Origin: Celeribacter arenosi
GTDB taxonomy: Bacteria; Pseudomonadota; Alphaproteobacteria; Rhodobacterales; Rhodobacteraceae
Length of the DNA stretch: 64,000 nucleotides
NCBI RefSeq assembly: GCF_039539485.1
Contig: NZ_BAABDF010000005.1
Location: 99,653 to 163,652 of the forward strand
Direction: 5' to 3'
Part shown: one piece after another, positions 52,911-61,706 of the stretch
Position numbering within the stretch: the first letter of the stretch is position 1
How the letters are laid out: every line of letters begins with the position of its first letter
Notes under the pieces: model-generated
Databases searched by the model: none
The model's input: only the letters and a program-made list of their open reading frames with translations
Told to the model about the DNA's origin: nothing
Translations under genes and position numbers: made by a program

Positions 52911-53897
52911 TCAGTGGCTAAACGACCACACCGTTTCCTGACGGTAGGTCTTGCCTGCAGAGACTTCAATCGACGGGAAATCGGAATGGTTTGGCGCGTC
53001 CGGCCACCCTTGGGCCTCTAGCGCGATCCCCGCAAAAGCAGGGTAGGGATGCCCACCGTGGCCGATGAATTTCCCGCTCGACACATGACCCGCATCAAAG
53101 ACCTGCAGGCCCACTTCCGTGGTGTCCATACGCATCGATAGGCCGGATTTGCCGGTCAACGTGCAGGCATGTTTGAGCGTCCCCTGCGCGCCGTTCAGGC
53201 AGTAGTTGTGATCGTAAACCGGCGTGCCCGCGGTGAATTCGCGCCCCTCGCGCAGGTCGTAGACGCCCGACACATCAACCACACCCGTCGGGATAGAGGC
53301 CGCATCGACCGGCAGATAGCGGTCGGCATTCACGCGTAGCGTATGGCCGGTATTGGTCGACCGCCCGTCGAGGTTCCAATAGGAGTGGTTGGCGATGTTG
53401 AGCAACGTGTCCTTGTTGCTCGTGGCCTCCACGTTCATGCGCAGATGCGCCGGCGCGTCGACCGAATAGCGCACCCGCAATTGCCGGTTGCCGGGAAACC
53501 CGCCCTTGCCATCCGGCAAGTCGAGGGTCAGCGTCAGCGCACTTTCCGACAGGCTCTCCACGGTCCAGATTTCTGTCTCCATTCCATCGGGACCGCCATG
53601 CAAACAGGTCGTGCCTTCGTTCGCCACGAGGCTCAGAACGTCCCCGCCCAGAGGAGCGCGGGCATTGGCGATGCGGTTCGCCACCGGCCCCACGAGAGCG
53701 CCGAAATAGGTCAGCTCCCCACCGTCATAGGCCGCGAGGTCTTCGCTGCCCAGCGTGACGGAATGGGGCACGCCCTTGAGGTGCACGTCCTGCACGATTG
53801 CGCCGAGGGTCAGGATCGTCACCGTGATGTCGCCTGCGTGGATCGACAGAGCTTCCACGTCATGCCCGCTTTTGGTTTTACCGAATGGATGTCTCAT
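52911..53897 (-). CDS. galM: Aldose 1-epimerase (galactose mutarotase)
   Basis: A 328-residue beta-sandwich enzyme interconverting alpha and beta anomers of aldoses. Family residues appear in VGPVANRIANAR, the NHSYWNLDG block (catalytic His) and the region of GIALEAQGWPDAPNH (catalytic Glu). The ATG at 53897 overlaps the stop of the lactonase gene by 4 bases; sequence further upstream in the frame is not GalM-like. Forms a sugar operon with the lactonase and dgoK. Confidence 0.92.
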   Translation of the reverse strand: MRHPFGKTKSGHDVEALSIHAGDITVTILTLGAIVQDVHLKGVPHSVTLGSEDLAAYDGGELTYFGALVGPVANRIANARAPLGGDVLSLVANEGTTCLHGGPDGMETEIWTVESLSESALTLTLDLPDGKGGFPGNRQLRVRYSVDAPAHLRMNVEATSNKDTLLNIANHSYWNLDGRSTNTGHTLRVNADRYLPVDAASIPTGVVDVSGVYDLREGREFTAGTPVYDHNYCLNGAQGTLKHACTLTGKSGLSMRMDTTEVGLQVFDAGHVSSGKFIGHGGHPYPAFAGIALEAQGWPDAPNHSDFPSIEVSAGKTYRQETVWSFSH

Positions 53898-54730
53898 AAG
53901 ATGATCCGATGTTCTTTCTGGCCTTTGATGCCGGTTTCGATGCTGAATGTTTTGCCCTGATCGCCGCCCTCTTCGAGGCCCACCGCCGCCGAGGTTACGT
54001 AGAGCGTTGTGCCATCCGCGCCGCCAAATGCGGGGCAGGTGGTCTGCGCGGCGGGTAGATCGTAGTGGCGCAGTTTCTCGCCCTGTGGGGAGTAGACGCT
54101 CACACCGTGCCCGCCCCACACCGCATTCCAAAGGTTGCCTTGCGCATCCACGACGGCCCCGTCGGGGTGGGCTGCGTCTTTGATAAACACTTGCGGCTTT
54201 GCGCTCGGCCAACCTTCGTCGCCGAGCGGCACGGACATGATGTCGCCCACTCTGGTGTCGGTGAAATAGGCGGTCTTTCCGTCGGGAGAAAAACAGATCG
54301 CATTTGAGATGGTGATCTTGTCAAACAGCTTGCGCAGCTGCCCGCGATAGTAGCGGTAAATCGCGCCTGCACCGGCTTCGGCGTTCTTGCCCATGGTGCC
54401 GATCCAGAACCCGCCATAGGGATCCGCGCGCCCGTCGTTGGAGCGCGTCACCGGATTGTCGGATTCCAGAGACGCAACAAAGGACGTCTCGCCGGTTTCC
54501 AAGTTGAGCGTCGAGAGCGAGGTTTCCGAGGCCACCAGCAGTGTCTCACGATCAACCCATCCTGCGGCGGAAATGAATTCGTCGAACTGCCACTCATTGG
54601 CTTCGCCGTTCTCGCGCGTCAGCAATTTGTGCCCGATGATGTCGAACCAGAAAAACTGTTCGCGTTCGGGATGCCACAAAGGGCCTTCGCCCAACGCACA
54701 GACGCGGTCATCGAAAATTTCGTAGGTCAC
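53894..54730 (-). CDS. SMP-30/gluconolactonase-family sugar lactonase
   Basis: A 278-residue six-bladed propeller lactonase of the SMP-30/regucalcin family. It carries ALGEGPLWHPEREQFFW (metal-ligand Glu), RSNDGRADPYGGFWIGTMG (Asn/Asp) and SNAICFSPDGKTAYFTDT (Asn/Asp), a better match to the family motifs than the lactonase at 37654. With galM and dgoK beside it, galactono-lactone or a related aldonolactone is a likely substrate. Confidence 0.9.
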   Translation of the reverse strand: MTYEIFDDRVCALGEGPLWHPEREQFFWFDIIGHKLLTRENGEANEWQFDEFISAAGWVDRETLLVASETSLSTLNLETGETSFVASLESDNPVTRSNDGRADPYGGFWIGTMGKNAEAGAGAIYRYYRGQLRKLFDKITISNAICFSPDGKTAYFTDTRVGDIMSVPLGDEGWPSAKPQVFIKDAAHPDGAVVDAQGNLWNAVWGGHGVSVYSPQGEKLRHYDLPAAQTTCPAFGGADGTTLYVTSAAVGLEEGGDQGKTFSIETGIKGQKEHRIIL

Positions 54731-54830
54731 GTATTGTCTCCTCTTGGACCGCCGTCGGGACGGGGCTATGTGCCGCCGACGCGGGTACTGTGGTTTCGTG
54801 TGTGTCGCGATTTGGCGATGCGGGATAGGG

Positions 54831-55727
54831 TCACGACGCTATGCCTTGGATGCGCAGGTAGGCGGCATGAAGGCCCGCACGGGTCACCTCATCAGCGTCC
54901 GCCTGCTCACAAATGACGCCTTGCGCGCGCAGGCTGCGCTCATAGAGCGCGCTGAGTGCCGGTGCGCCGATGATGGCCACCGGTTGGCCGAGCCAGTAGG
55001 GCTTGGTCGCGGCGAGTTCGAGCCCGATCAACCCGCCCGACAACCGCGCCCGCGCGACCTGCGGGGGCGCTTGGGTCAGAAGGTCCGCGGCGCGCAGGCC
55101 AAAGAGATCACGCGCAAAGGTTTCGGGTCTTGTCATGGTTTCGGATAACGCCGCATCAAAGGCCTCGCGGTCCATTTCCTGCGTGTCGAGCGAATGGCGC
55201 AAAACCGTCTGTGTGGAAATCGCGGCAAAGACTTCGCCGCTCATCACGGTGCGAAATGACACCACCTCGCCCGCGCTCATGTGAACCCATTTGGTGTGGG
55301 TGCCGGGCAGGCATAGGATACCGTCAAACGACGGGTTCAGCGCCAAAAAACCAGCGATCTGGGTTTCTTCGCCGCGCATCACATCGGGCGGCGTGTCCTG
55401 CGCCAGTCCCGAAATCACGTCAACGCGCAGACGGGGGTCGGTGGTGGGGGCTGTGACGGTGGTGGTCAGCGGTTTGCAGGGCACACGGGAATATGGCGCC
55501 TCGACCCACCCCTGCCGCGACCCCACCATACCGCAGGCAACCACGGGCGTCGCCTCTGCGCCGAGCCAGTCGGAAACCAGATCGAGGAGCGCGGCTTCGA
55601 ATTCGCTCGGCTGCAACCGGCCCATGCCACGGTCGGAGTGGCGGAGGTCAACGACGGCACCCCCGACCATGGCCCAAGCGCGCAGCGCAGTCGTGCCCCA
55701 ATCCACAGCGATCCACTCGGTTTTCAT
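54831..55727 (-). CDS. dgoK: 2-dehydro-3-deoxygalactonokinase
   Basis: A 298-residue kinase of the DgoK family, which phosphorylates 2-dehydro-3-deoxygalactonate in the De Ley-Doudoroff pathway. The N-terminal phosphate loop is DWGTTALRAW at 9-18; LCLPGTHTKWVH and SGGLIGLELAA are conserved later. The partner aldolase (DgoA) is not next to it, which is unusual. It lies 100 bases upstream of the lactonase in the same orientation. Confidence 0.92.
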   Translation of the reverse strand: MKTEWIAVDWGTTALRAWAMVGGAVVDLRHSDRGMGRLQPSEFEAALLDLVSDWLGAEATPVVACGMVGSRQGWVEAPYSRVPCKPLTTTVTAPTTDPRLRVDVISGLAQDTPPDVMRGEETQIAGFLALNPSFDGILCLPGTHTKWVHMSAGEVVSFRTVMSGEVFAAISTQTVLRHSLDTQEMDREAFDAALSETMTRPETFARDLFGLRAADLLTQAPPQVARARLSGGLIGLELAATKPYWLGQPVAIIGAPALSALYERSLRAQGVICEQADADEVTRAGLHAAYLRIQGIAS

Positions 55728-55821
55728 GCGGCCCCTTCCGATCGACGCGGTCCTTGTAAGCGGGACGAGTTATGGCGCGCGAAGGGCTCCCACGCAACGT
55801 CCATCCACGCGCAGAGGGTGA

Positions 55822-56022
55822 TTAGCTCTGTTTTTGCGCGGGGTAGCCTGCGTCCAGAAGGGCTTTCATAACGGCTTCGTCGCCCGCCTGCGTTCTGATC
55901 AAAATCGACCGCTTTTCGAGATCGGGTGTCACCTCGATCGCATCATCCACAGCTTCCAAAGCCTCGGTAATCGTGGTCACGCAGTGGCTGCAGCTCATGT
56001 CGGGTACGGAAAAAACGGACAT
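55822..56022 (-). CDS. Heavy-metal-associated (CopZ-like) copper chaperone
   Basis: A 66-residue single HMA domain with the metal site MSCSHC (Cys11, Cys14) and a beta-alpha-beta-beta-alpha-beta pattern ending in LLDAGYPA. It should carry Cu(I) in the cytoplasm. ATG 56022 has AAGGAG upstream; a longer frame to 56139 is not supported. No copper ATPase is adjacent; the CcoI pump is 32 kb away. Confidence 0.9.
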   Translation of the reverse strand: MSVFSVPDMSCSHCVTTITEALEAVDDAIEVTPDLEKRSILIRTQAGDEAVMKALLDAGYPAQKQS

Positions 56023-56156
56023 CTGTGGCTCCTTCGCCGGTCGTTTTAGCCCACATCGGGGCCTCTCACCCAAATTGAACCCGCGATGGGCAACTTTCAA
56101 GGCGCACCTGCGCATGGCGGCTTTTTCCTGACCGCACACACGACTAGTCTGGTCCC

Positions 56157-56744
56157 ATGGACAAAGCGATGCAGATCAGGGACGCGGCCACAGTGGTTCT
56201 CCAACGCGACGACGGGCGCGTGTTGATGGGCCAACGGGGGCATGGCGCGGTATTTATGCCGGGCAAATTTGTCTTTCCGGGCGGTGCGGTTGATGCGGCG
56301 GATTTCGAGGCCACGCCCATCGGCACGCTCGCGCCTGCGTGTCTGCGCCGTTTGTGCATCGATGCCGATCGGGCGGTGGCAGGCGCGCTTGCAGTCGCGG
56401 CGCTGCGTGAACTTCGTGAGGAGACGGGATTGGTCCTGAGAGACGCCGCCGCGCTTAGTTTCGTGTTTCGCGCCGTCACCCCGCCTGGTCGCCCGCGCCG
56501 CTTCGATGCGCGTTTCTTCCTCGCGGACGCGGCCCATCTCGAAACAGACCCCGACGATTTCTCCCGCGCGGAGGACGAGCTGTCGCATTTGCAATGGTTG
56601 TCACCCCTTGAGGCCCGTGCGTTTGATTTGCCCTTTGTGACGCGGATCGTTTTGGCGGAGATAGAGGCGACGTCCGGCGCACCCGACCACGTCCCGTTTT
56701 ACGACCATCGCGGATCGGTGGGACGGGTGCGCGCCCTGACCTAG
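56157..56744 (+). CDS. NUDIX hydrolase, NUDT19-like
   Basis: A 195-residue nucleoside-diphosphate-linked-moiety hydrolase. The Nudix helix ends in RELREETGL, separated from the preceding FPGGAVDAADF by a long insertion (about 45-75). That layout is seen in NUDT8/NUDT19-like coenzyme A diphosphatases rather than in MutT. Substrate therefore possibly acyl-CoA or CoA, by family analogy only. Its last 4 bases overlap the converging exonuclease gene. Confidence 0.85.
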   Translation: MDKAMQIRDAATVVLQRDDGRVLMGQRGHGAVFMPGKFVFPGGAVDAADFEATPIGTLAPACLRRLCIDADRAVAGALAVAALRELREETGLVLRDAAALSFVFRAVTPPGRPRRFDARFFLADAAHLETDPDDFSRAEDELSHLQWLSPLEARAFDLPFVTRIVLAEIEATSGAPDHVPFYDHRGSVGRVRALT

Positions 56745-58837
56745 GCGATGTGGTCGGCGTTCGCGTCCTTCAACAGGCGTTTGTGTTTGCGCATTTCGGC
56801 GAGCAAATCACCAAAGGTAAGCAGGCCCCTTTCGGACGCCATGCGCAGCATCTTGTTGAAACAATCCGCCGTGGCAATCGTGTCCCCCATCGCGGTGTGA
56901 CGCGCCTCTGGCGGGATCGTCACGCCGAGCCGCACGCTGATCGCATCGAGCGTATGTTCCGCGCTCTGCCCGAAAACAATCGCCGAGAGCAGCACGGTAT
57001 CAATCACCGGATTGGAAAAGCTTCGACCGATGTCGTCTTCGTGGCGGCGCAGGAATTCGAGGTCGAAAGGTGCGTTATGGGCGACCAAGACCGATCCGCG
57101 CGCAAAGCTGTGCAGTTCACGCCCGACCACGTCGATCCGCGGCGCGTGGCGCACCATCTCGTCGGTGATGTGGTGGACCTCTGTCGCCATCGCCGGAATC
57201 GGGCGGCCGGGGTTGACGAGTTTGTCGAGCCGTTCGGTTTCCACCACCCGACCGTTCACGACACGCAGGGCCGCGACCTGACAAATCTCGTCACCTTGCG
57301 ACGGCAGCAGCCCCGTGGTTTCGGTATCGAACACGACATAGGTCAGATCGGTGAGCGGCGTGTCCAACAGCGCGGCGGGCGGGGTCTTGCTGAGCAGATC
57401 AAAGTCGTAGGTCGCACTGCCCTTGCGTTTGGTGGGAGACTTCCTGATCCGGTGGGCATCGCGGATCGGCAGTTTGAGAACCGCCCGCGATCCGCGCCCG
57501 AACTCCGGCCAGATATCCGTGCCATGCGCATCCAGAATGACACGCCCCGTCAGATTGGCCAAACCGGACTCCAAAGGTTCGTCGAGCCAGCTTTCGAGCG
57601 TGTCGACAGACAATGGCTCACCCGACCACCCGAGCGCGAGCATCGCCCCCCCGACGTCGTCGCGCGAGATCAAAAACGACAACCCGCGCGCATTCTCACC
57701 CGTCAACCGCTCACTGATGTGGTTGAGCAGGGCGACGATCTGAATGCTGTCGAGCGTAAGTTCCATCGGGTCTATCACATCGGCGGTCAACGCGATGCCC
57801 GAGCCTTGCAACCGCGCGCTGAGAGCTTCACACAGATCGGAGGCGAGCACGCGATCCATCGGCCACCAATCGGCCTTGGCCACTTCATAGGCATCGGCCA
57901 ATCCCGTGACCTCGACAAAAAGCGTATTGATCTCTTTTTCGAGCGACCGTTCGATATCGTCTTTCGGCACCGCAGAGCGCGCATCGTTCAGGGTCTGGAT
58001 CGCCGCGATGGACGGGCGCAGGCGGGCAAAGAGGCGCGATAGCAGGGCCTCACGTTCCGCGTGGGTTTCCAGATCGGCCGTCACATCGTCCAGCGTCAGC
58101 ACATAGGCGGGGTTTTCATCGGCCTCGCTCGGCGCGCGCATCAGGCGCATGCGCGCAGCCAAGGTCGTGCCTCCCTGCACCGTCGAAATTGTCAGTGGCA
58201 GGACATGCCCCGCCCCGCCTTCACCCGCACAGAGCCTGTTGTAAGCTGACAGGATCGGACCAGGCCGCAGAAAGTCAAACACCGGATGATCCAGACCCGG
58301 CGCATGGTCAGTGTCGAGGATTTCCGCCGCCGCCCCGTTGTAAAATGCGATCCTGTGCGAACCCGAAAGCAGCACAACACCATGGGGCATTTCGGCGGCC
58401 AGCGCGGCCAGTCGCGCCTTCTCTTCAACCAGCCGCGTCGTCTCGGCAGCAACCGTTTCCGCCAGCTTGTTGCGTGTCGCGCTGAGGTTTTCGGTGACCG
58501 CACGTGCGGCAGGCGCCAGATCGCCGAGGTATTTGGCCGTGCCTTCGTCGAGGTGCTCATCCACATCCGCATGGGCGCGCGCAAGCATGGCCCCCGCGAG
58601 GTTCTGGATCGGCTTGGCGACGTTTTCGTCAAACATCAGCCAAATCCAGACCGTCAGCCCGAGGATTGCGAAACTGGACAGCGCACCGGCAAAGACGAAC
58701 CCGTCCCGCGCGGTCGCACTGTCGAGCCGTTGGAACCCGACATAAAGCCCCGCGCAAATCGCGACGATGGAGGCAGCCGCGAGAAAGGCGAAAAACAAGA
58801 AAACCCGAAGGCGTAGGGACCAGTTTTCAATTTTCAT
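56741..58837 (-). CDS. Membrane sensor with pseudo-histidine-kinase region fused to a DEDDh 3'-5' exonuclease
   Basis: A 698-residue fusion. Two membrane helices (about 11-33 and 49-69) are followed by a HAMP-like linker and coiled coil (70-145), a PAS-like domain (145-255), a histidine-kinase-like region (256-460) and a DnaQ-type exonuclease (497-665). The kinase region has an ATPase-like G-box (GRVILDAHGTDIWPEFGRGS at 431-450), but the H-box segment reads LFARLRPSI, with no histidine. The exonuclease has all DEDDh residues: Asp504, Glu506, Asp592, His647 and Asp652. ATG 58837 has GGAGG upstream. It overlaps the response-regulator gene by 11 bases. Confidence 0.87.
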   Translation of the reverse strand: MKIENWSLRLRVFLFFAFLAAASIVAICAGLYVGFQRLDSATARDGFVFAGALSSFAILGLTVWIWLMFDENVAKPIQNLAGAMLARAHADVDEHLDEGTAKYLGDLAPAARAVTENLSATRNKLAETVAAETTRLVEEKARLAALAAEMPHGVVLLSGSHRIAFYNGAAAEILDTDHAPGLDHPVFDFLRPGPILSAYNRLCAGEGGAGHVLPLTISTVQGGTTLAARMRLMRAPSEADENPAYVLTLDDVTADLETHAEREALLSRLFARLRPSIAAIQTLNDARSAVPKDDIERSLEKEINTLFVEVTGLADAYEVAKADWWPMDRVLASDLCEALSARLQGSGIALTADVIDPMELTLDSIQIVALLNHISERLTGENARGLSFLISRDDVGGAMLALGWSGEPLSVDTLESWLDEPLESGLANLTGRVILDAHGTDIWPEFGRGSRAVLKLPIRDAHRIRKSPTKRKGSATYDFDLLSKTPPAALLDTPLTDLTYVVFDTETTGLLPSQGDEICQVAALRVVNGRVVETERLDKLVNPGRPIPAMATEVHHITDEMVRHAPRIDVVGRELHSFARGSVLVAHNAPFDLEFLRRHEDDIGRSFSNPVIDTVLLSAIVFGQSAEHTLDAISVRLGVTIPPEARHTAMGDTIATADCFNKMLRMASERGLLTFGDLLAEMRKHKRLLKDANADHIA

Positions 58838-59216
58838 CAGCCGTGCCTCCGAGCAGGAGCCGCACAAGGGCGCGCAGGTCTTTGGTTGCGAAGGGTTTGG
58901 TGAGAAATGCATTCGCGCCCATCGCCATGCCTTTGCGCCGCTCGGCCTCGGAGGCACGCGCGGAGGTCATCAACACGGGCGTATCGGGCAGCGTGGGATC
59001 ACGGCGCAGCCTTTGACAGATCTCGTAGCCCGACATTTCCGGCAGGGTGACATCGAGCACCACGAGCGCAGGCGAGAGCGCGCGGATGTTGGGCAATGCC
59101 TGACTGCCATTGCTCACCCGGGTCACATCATAGCCGTCCCGCGTGAGCAGATGCTCGATCGCGAGCGCGATGTTCACTTCGTCCTCCACGAGCAGGATGC
59201 GCGGCAATTCTTGCAT
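58827..59216 (-). CDS. Single-domain response regulator
   Basis: A 129-residue CheY-like receiver with no output domain. The acidic pocket is Glu11/Asp12, the phosphorylation site is Asp55, the switch residue is Thr84 and the conserved lysine is Lys107. It is translationally linked to the sensor-exonuclease gene, whose first 11 bases overlap its end, so that protein or a distant kinase is its likely partner. It could relay phosphate or bind a target protein directly. Confidence 0.92.
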   Translation of the reverse strand: MQELPRILLVEDEVNIALAIEHLLTRDGYDVTRVSNGSQALPNIRALSPALVVLDVTLPEMSGYEICQRLRRDPTLPDTPVLMTSARASEAERRKGMAMGANAFLTKPFATKDLRALVRLLLGGTADEN

Positions 59217-59261
59217 ATTCTCATTCCTCCTCTCTTGTGGTGCGGCGCCCGTTTTTGCCCG

Positions 59262-59777
59262 CTATCTTATGTCGTCACAGGCCACGCGCAGCAGCGCATC
59301 GTCGCGCCCCACGGATATCCAATCGGCCCCTTCGAGCACGTCATCCACATCGCCCTCACGCCCCGCGAACAGGTCCGCGCGCCGCGCCAACAGGCAATCA
59401 AAGGCGGCGGGCACGATGGCGCCATCCTGCCAGCGGGCAACGGCGTAAATGTCTGTCAGAACCATCCCGTCCCTGATCACTGCGCTGCCTTTGTCGAGCG
59501 CGAGGAAGCGGCTCACGGGCTGGGAGATCAACGTCCATGGGCGCAGGATCGTTTTGCCTTCGACGGTTTGGGCCACGATTTTGTCGGGGCCAAGCGCGGC
59601 AGTCGTGCGATCAAACCACGTCATTTCGCTCCAGATCGTGAAGGCGAGCATCGCCACACCCGCCGCCGCAGGCATCGCCCATTTGGGCAGATCGATCCGC
59701 AACAGATGGCGCAGCAACATGACGATGCCGGCGGCGCCGGCGCCCAGCGAAATGGTGGCTAGAAATTCAACGAGCAT
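59262..59777 (-). CDS. Membrane protein of unknown function in the acetate module
   Basis: A 171-residue protein with two hydrophobic segments near the N-terminus (about 1-25 and 33-50) and a soluble C-terminal part of about 115 residues without a recognised motif. It lies 9 bases downstream of the cNMP/CBS/DUF294 gene and 45 bases upstream of the response regulator, so it belongs to their operon. Function not recognised. Confidence 0.7.
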   Translation of the reverse strand: MLVEFLATISLGAGAAGIVMLLRHLLRIDLPKWAMPAAAGVAMLAFTIWSEMTWFDRTTAALGPDKIVAQTVEGKTILRPWTLISQPVSRFLALDKGSAVIRDGMVLTDIYAVARWQDGAIVPAAFDCLLARRADLFAGREGDVDDVLEGADWISVGRDDALLRVACDDIR

Positions 59778-59786
59778 ATGACCGTC

Positions 59787-61604
59787 CTAGGTGCGCGCAG
59801 CAGATGAGCTGAGCGAGGATTGCATGGTGCGCACGATGACGAATGCGTCGCGCAGGTGGGACCGCTCAAAGGCGGGTAGTGAAGATGGCGTGAGGTAATT
59901 GTCCGGCTTTTCGCCACTACGCACCTGTGCTGCCTGATGTTCGAGGCGCGCAGCGGCGATCATGTCATAGGCGGCCAAAAGATCACGCCCGCCGGTTTGG
60001 GACACCACACCGGCCTCAATGGCCGCATCGATGCGCGCACGGGTGTTGGCAACATCGAGTTTGCCCTGCAGAGCGTAAACCCGCCCGAGGTCGACAATCG
60101 GCACGACGCCATTGTGTTTCATATCGATCGTATTGCGGTGTTCACCCGAGCGGATTGTGGCAAACCCGCGCAGCAATCCCAGAGGCGGCGTGTGTTTGAG
60201 GGAGTTCGCAATCATATGGGCCACGAAGATCGAATTTTTGGATGCGGCGTCTAAAGCGGCGGCTTGTAGTGGGCGGAACAGGCGCTCGTCGCCCGCGATG
60301 GGGCGCAGGTCGTACATGACAGAGGCCAACATCTGCGCCTGATTGTCGGGCGCGCGGATCCAGCCCTCGAAATAGCTTTCCCAAACCGACAGAGGTTGGC
60401 ACCACCGCTCGGTCATCGCCATCATTTCGCCGGGGCAATAGACGTAGCCACAGGTGTCGAGGCCATCGCAGACAAAGCGTGCGAGTTTGCGAAAATACAC
60501 CATGTCGTCAGCCGTCGCAGCGTTGTCAAAGATCAGGCAGTTGTCCTGATCGGAAACGCCGGTCTGTTCGCGCCGGCCCTGACTGCCGCAAGCGGCCCAC
60601 AGAAAGGGAACGGGGGCGGGGCCGAATTCACGCTCGGCCAAGGCGATCAGGCGGCGCGTCACGATATCGGCGACGTCGGTCACCTTACGCGTCACCACAT
60701 CATGGGCGAGATGCGCCCCGACGAGTTGCATGAGAAATTCCGGCAGACGCGCCGTCACAGCGGCGAGGTCGGCCACGGATTCAGCTGTGCTCAGATCAAA
60801 GATCATCTGCGTTTGCGATGACCCGAAATAGCGGGTGATGTCCGATTGGGTCACCATGCCGACCAGTGCGCCCCCATCGACGACGGGGAGGTGGCCGATT
60901 TGGTTTTCAAGCAAGATGTGGATGACGTCGGTGCCGAGCGCGGCGGACTCCACGCTAATCGGCGCTTTGGTCATGATGCCCGACACCGGACCCGAAATGT
61001 CACGCGCCTCCGCGAGCACTTTGCTGGTCATGTCGCGCACAGTCACCAACCCGACAAGCTCGTCACCTTCGAGCACGGCGACGGAGGAGACCTTGCGGTC
61101 GCGCATAATGCGCGCGCAGTCGGCAATCGTGGTGTGTGGTGTGCAGGTAATCGGCGCGCGCGCCATCAGGTCAGAGACCCGTTGCGTCATGAGACCCGTG
61201 GCAGATTGGGGACGCGCCTGTCCGCGATTGAAGTAGCGCGCAAAGGCGGGGTTGCGATCGATCTCGGCGCGAAAATCGTGCAAAGGCAGAACCAGAACCG
61301 TCACCGCGTCGACCGCACGGGCCGTCGTCGCGGCAAAGCCATCGCGCAACAATCCGCGTTCCCCGAAATGGTTGGATTTCTGCAGGAGCGATACCTGCGC
61401 GCCGTTCACATCGGTGATTTCAACGCTGCCGTCTTTGATCAGGTAGAGCCCGTCGAGCATGTCCCCATGCGCATAGATAGTCTCGCCCGCGGCATAGGTT
61501 TTACGCGAGAAGGCCCGCGCCAACGTGTCCAGCTCAGCGGTTGCGAGAACGTCATAGGGGTGGGAGGTTTGAAGGAAGGCGATGATCTTGTCGGCATTCT
61601 TCAT
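59787..61604 (-). CDS. cNMP-binding / CBS / DUF294 nucleotidyltransferase-like protein
   Basis: A 605-residue soluble signalling-type protein with three parts. A cyclic-nucleotide-binding fold covers about 5-125 (YAAGETIYAHGDMLDGLYLIKDGSVEI), and a CBS-domain pair covers about 150-270. A DUF294 GlnD-like nucleotidyltransferase region covers about 290-600; it has the pattern WAACGSQGRREQTGVSDQDN, which carries the Gly-Ser and double-Asp motif. This type is found next to ActP/Acs genes in many proteobacteria. It may respond to energy state (CBS) or cAMP, but its target is unknown. Confidence 0.9.
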   Translation of the reverse strand: MKNADKIIAFLQTSHPYDVLATAELDTLARAFSRKTYAAGETIYAHGDMLDGLYLIKDGSVEITDVNGAQVSLLQKSNHFGERGLLRDGFAATTARAVDAVTVLVLPLHDFRAEIDRNPAFARYFNRGQARPQSATGLMTQRVSDLMARAPITCTPHTTIADCARIMRDRKVSSVAVLEGDELVGLVTVRDMTSKVLAEARDISGPVSGIMTKAPISVESAALGTDVIHILLENQIGHLPVVDGGALVGMVTQSDITRYFGSSQTQMIFDLSTAESVADLAAVTARLPEFLMQLVGAHLAHDVVTRKVTDVADIVTRRLIALAEREFGPAPVPFLWAACGSQGRREQTGVSDQDNCLIFDNAATADDMVYFRKLARFVCDGLDTCGYVYCPGEMMAMTERWCQPLSVWESYFEGWIRAPDNQAQMLASVMYDLRPIAGDERLFRPLQAAALDAASKNSIFVAHMIANSLKHTPPLGLLRGFATIRSGEHRNTIDMKHNGVVPIVDLGRVYALQGKLDVANTRARIDAAIEAGVVSQTGGRDLLAAYDMIAAARLEHQAAQVRSGEKPDNYLTPSSLPAFERSHLRDAFVIVRTMQSSLSSSAART

Positions 61605-61633
61605 CTGCTAATTCCTACGCGTCGAATGGAAAA

Positions 61634-61660
61634 GGCGCGGCGGTAAAAATCCGCCGCGCC
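61634..61660 (-). terminator. Rho-independent terminator after the actP-like gene
   Basis: GGCGCGGCGG at 61634-61643 pairs with CCGCCGCGCC at 61651-61660 around 7 bases. On the minus strand the stem is followed by TTTT, so it should terminate transcripts of the symporter gene. It separates the transport genes from the cNMP/CBS/DUF294 gene. Confidence 0.85.
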
Positions 61661-61706
61661 TCACTATGGCGTCGGGCCGACACAGAGGCCAGCCCGAACC
61701 CTGTTC

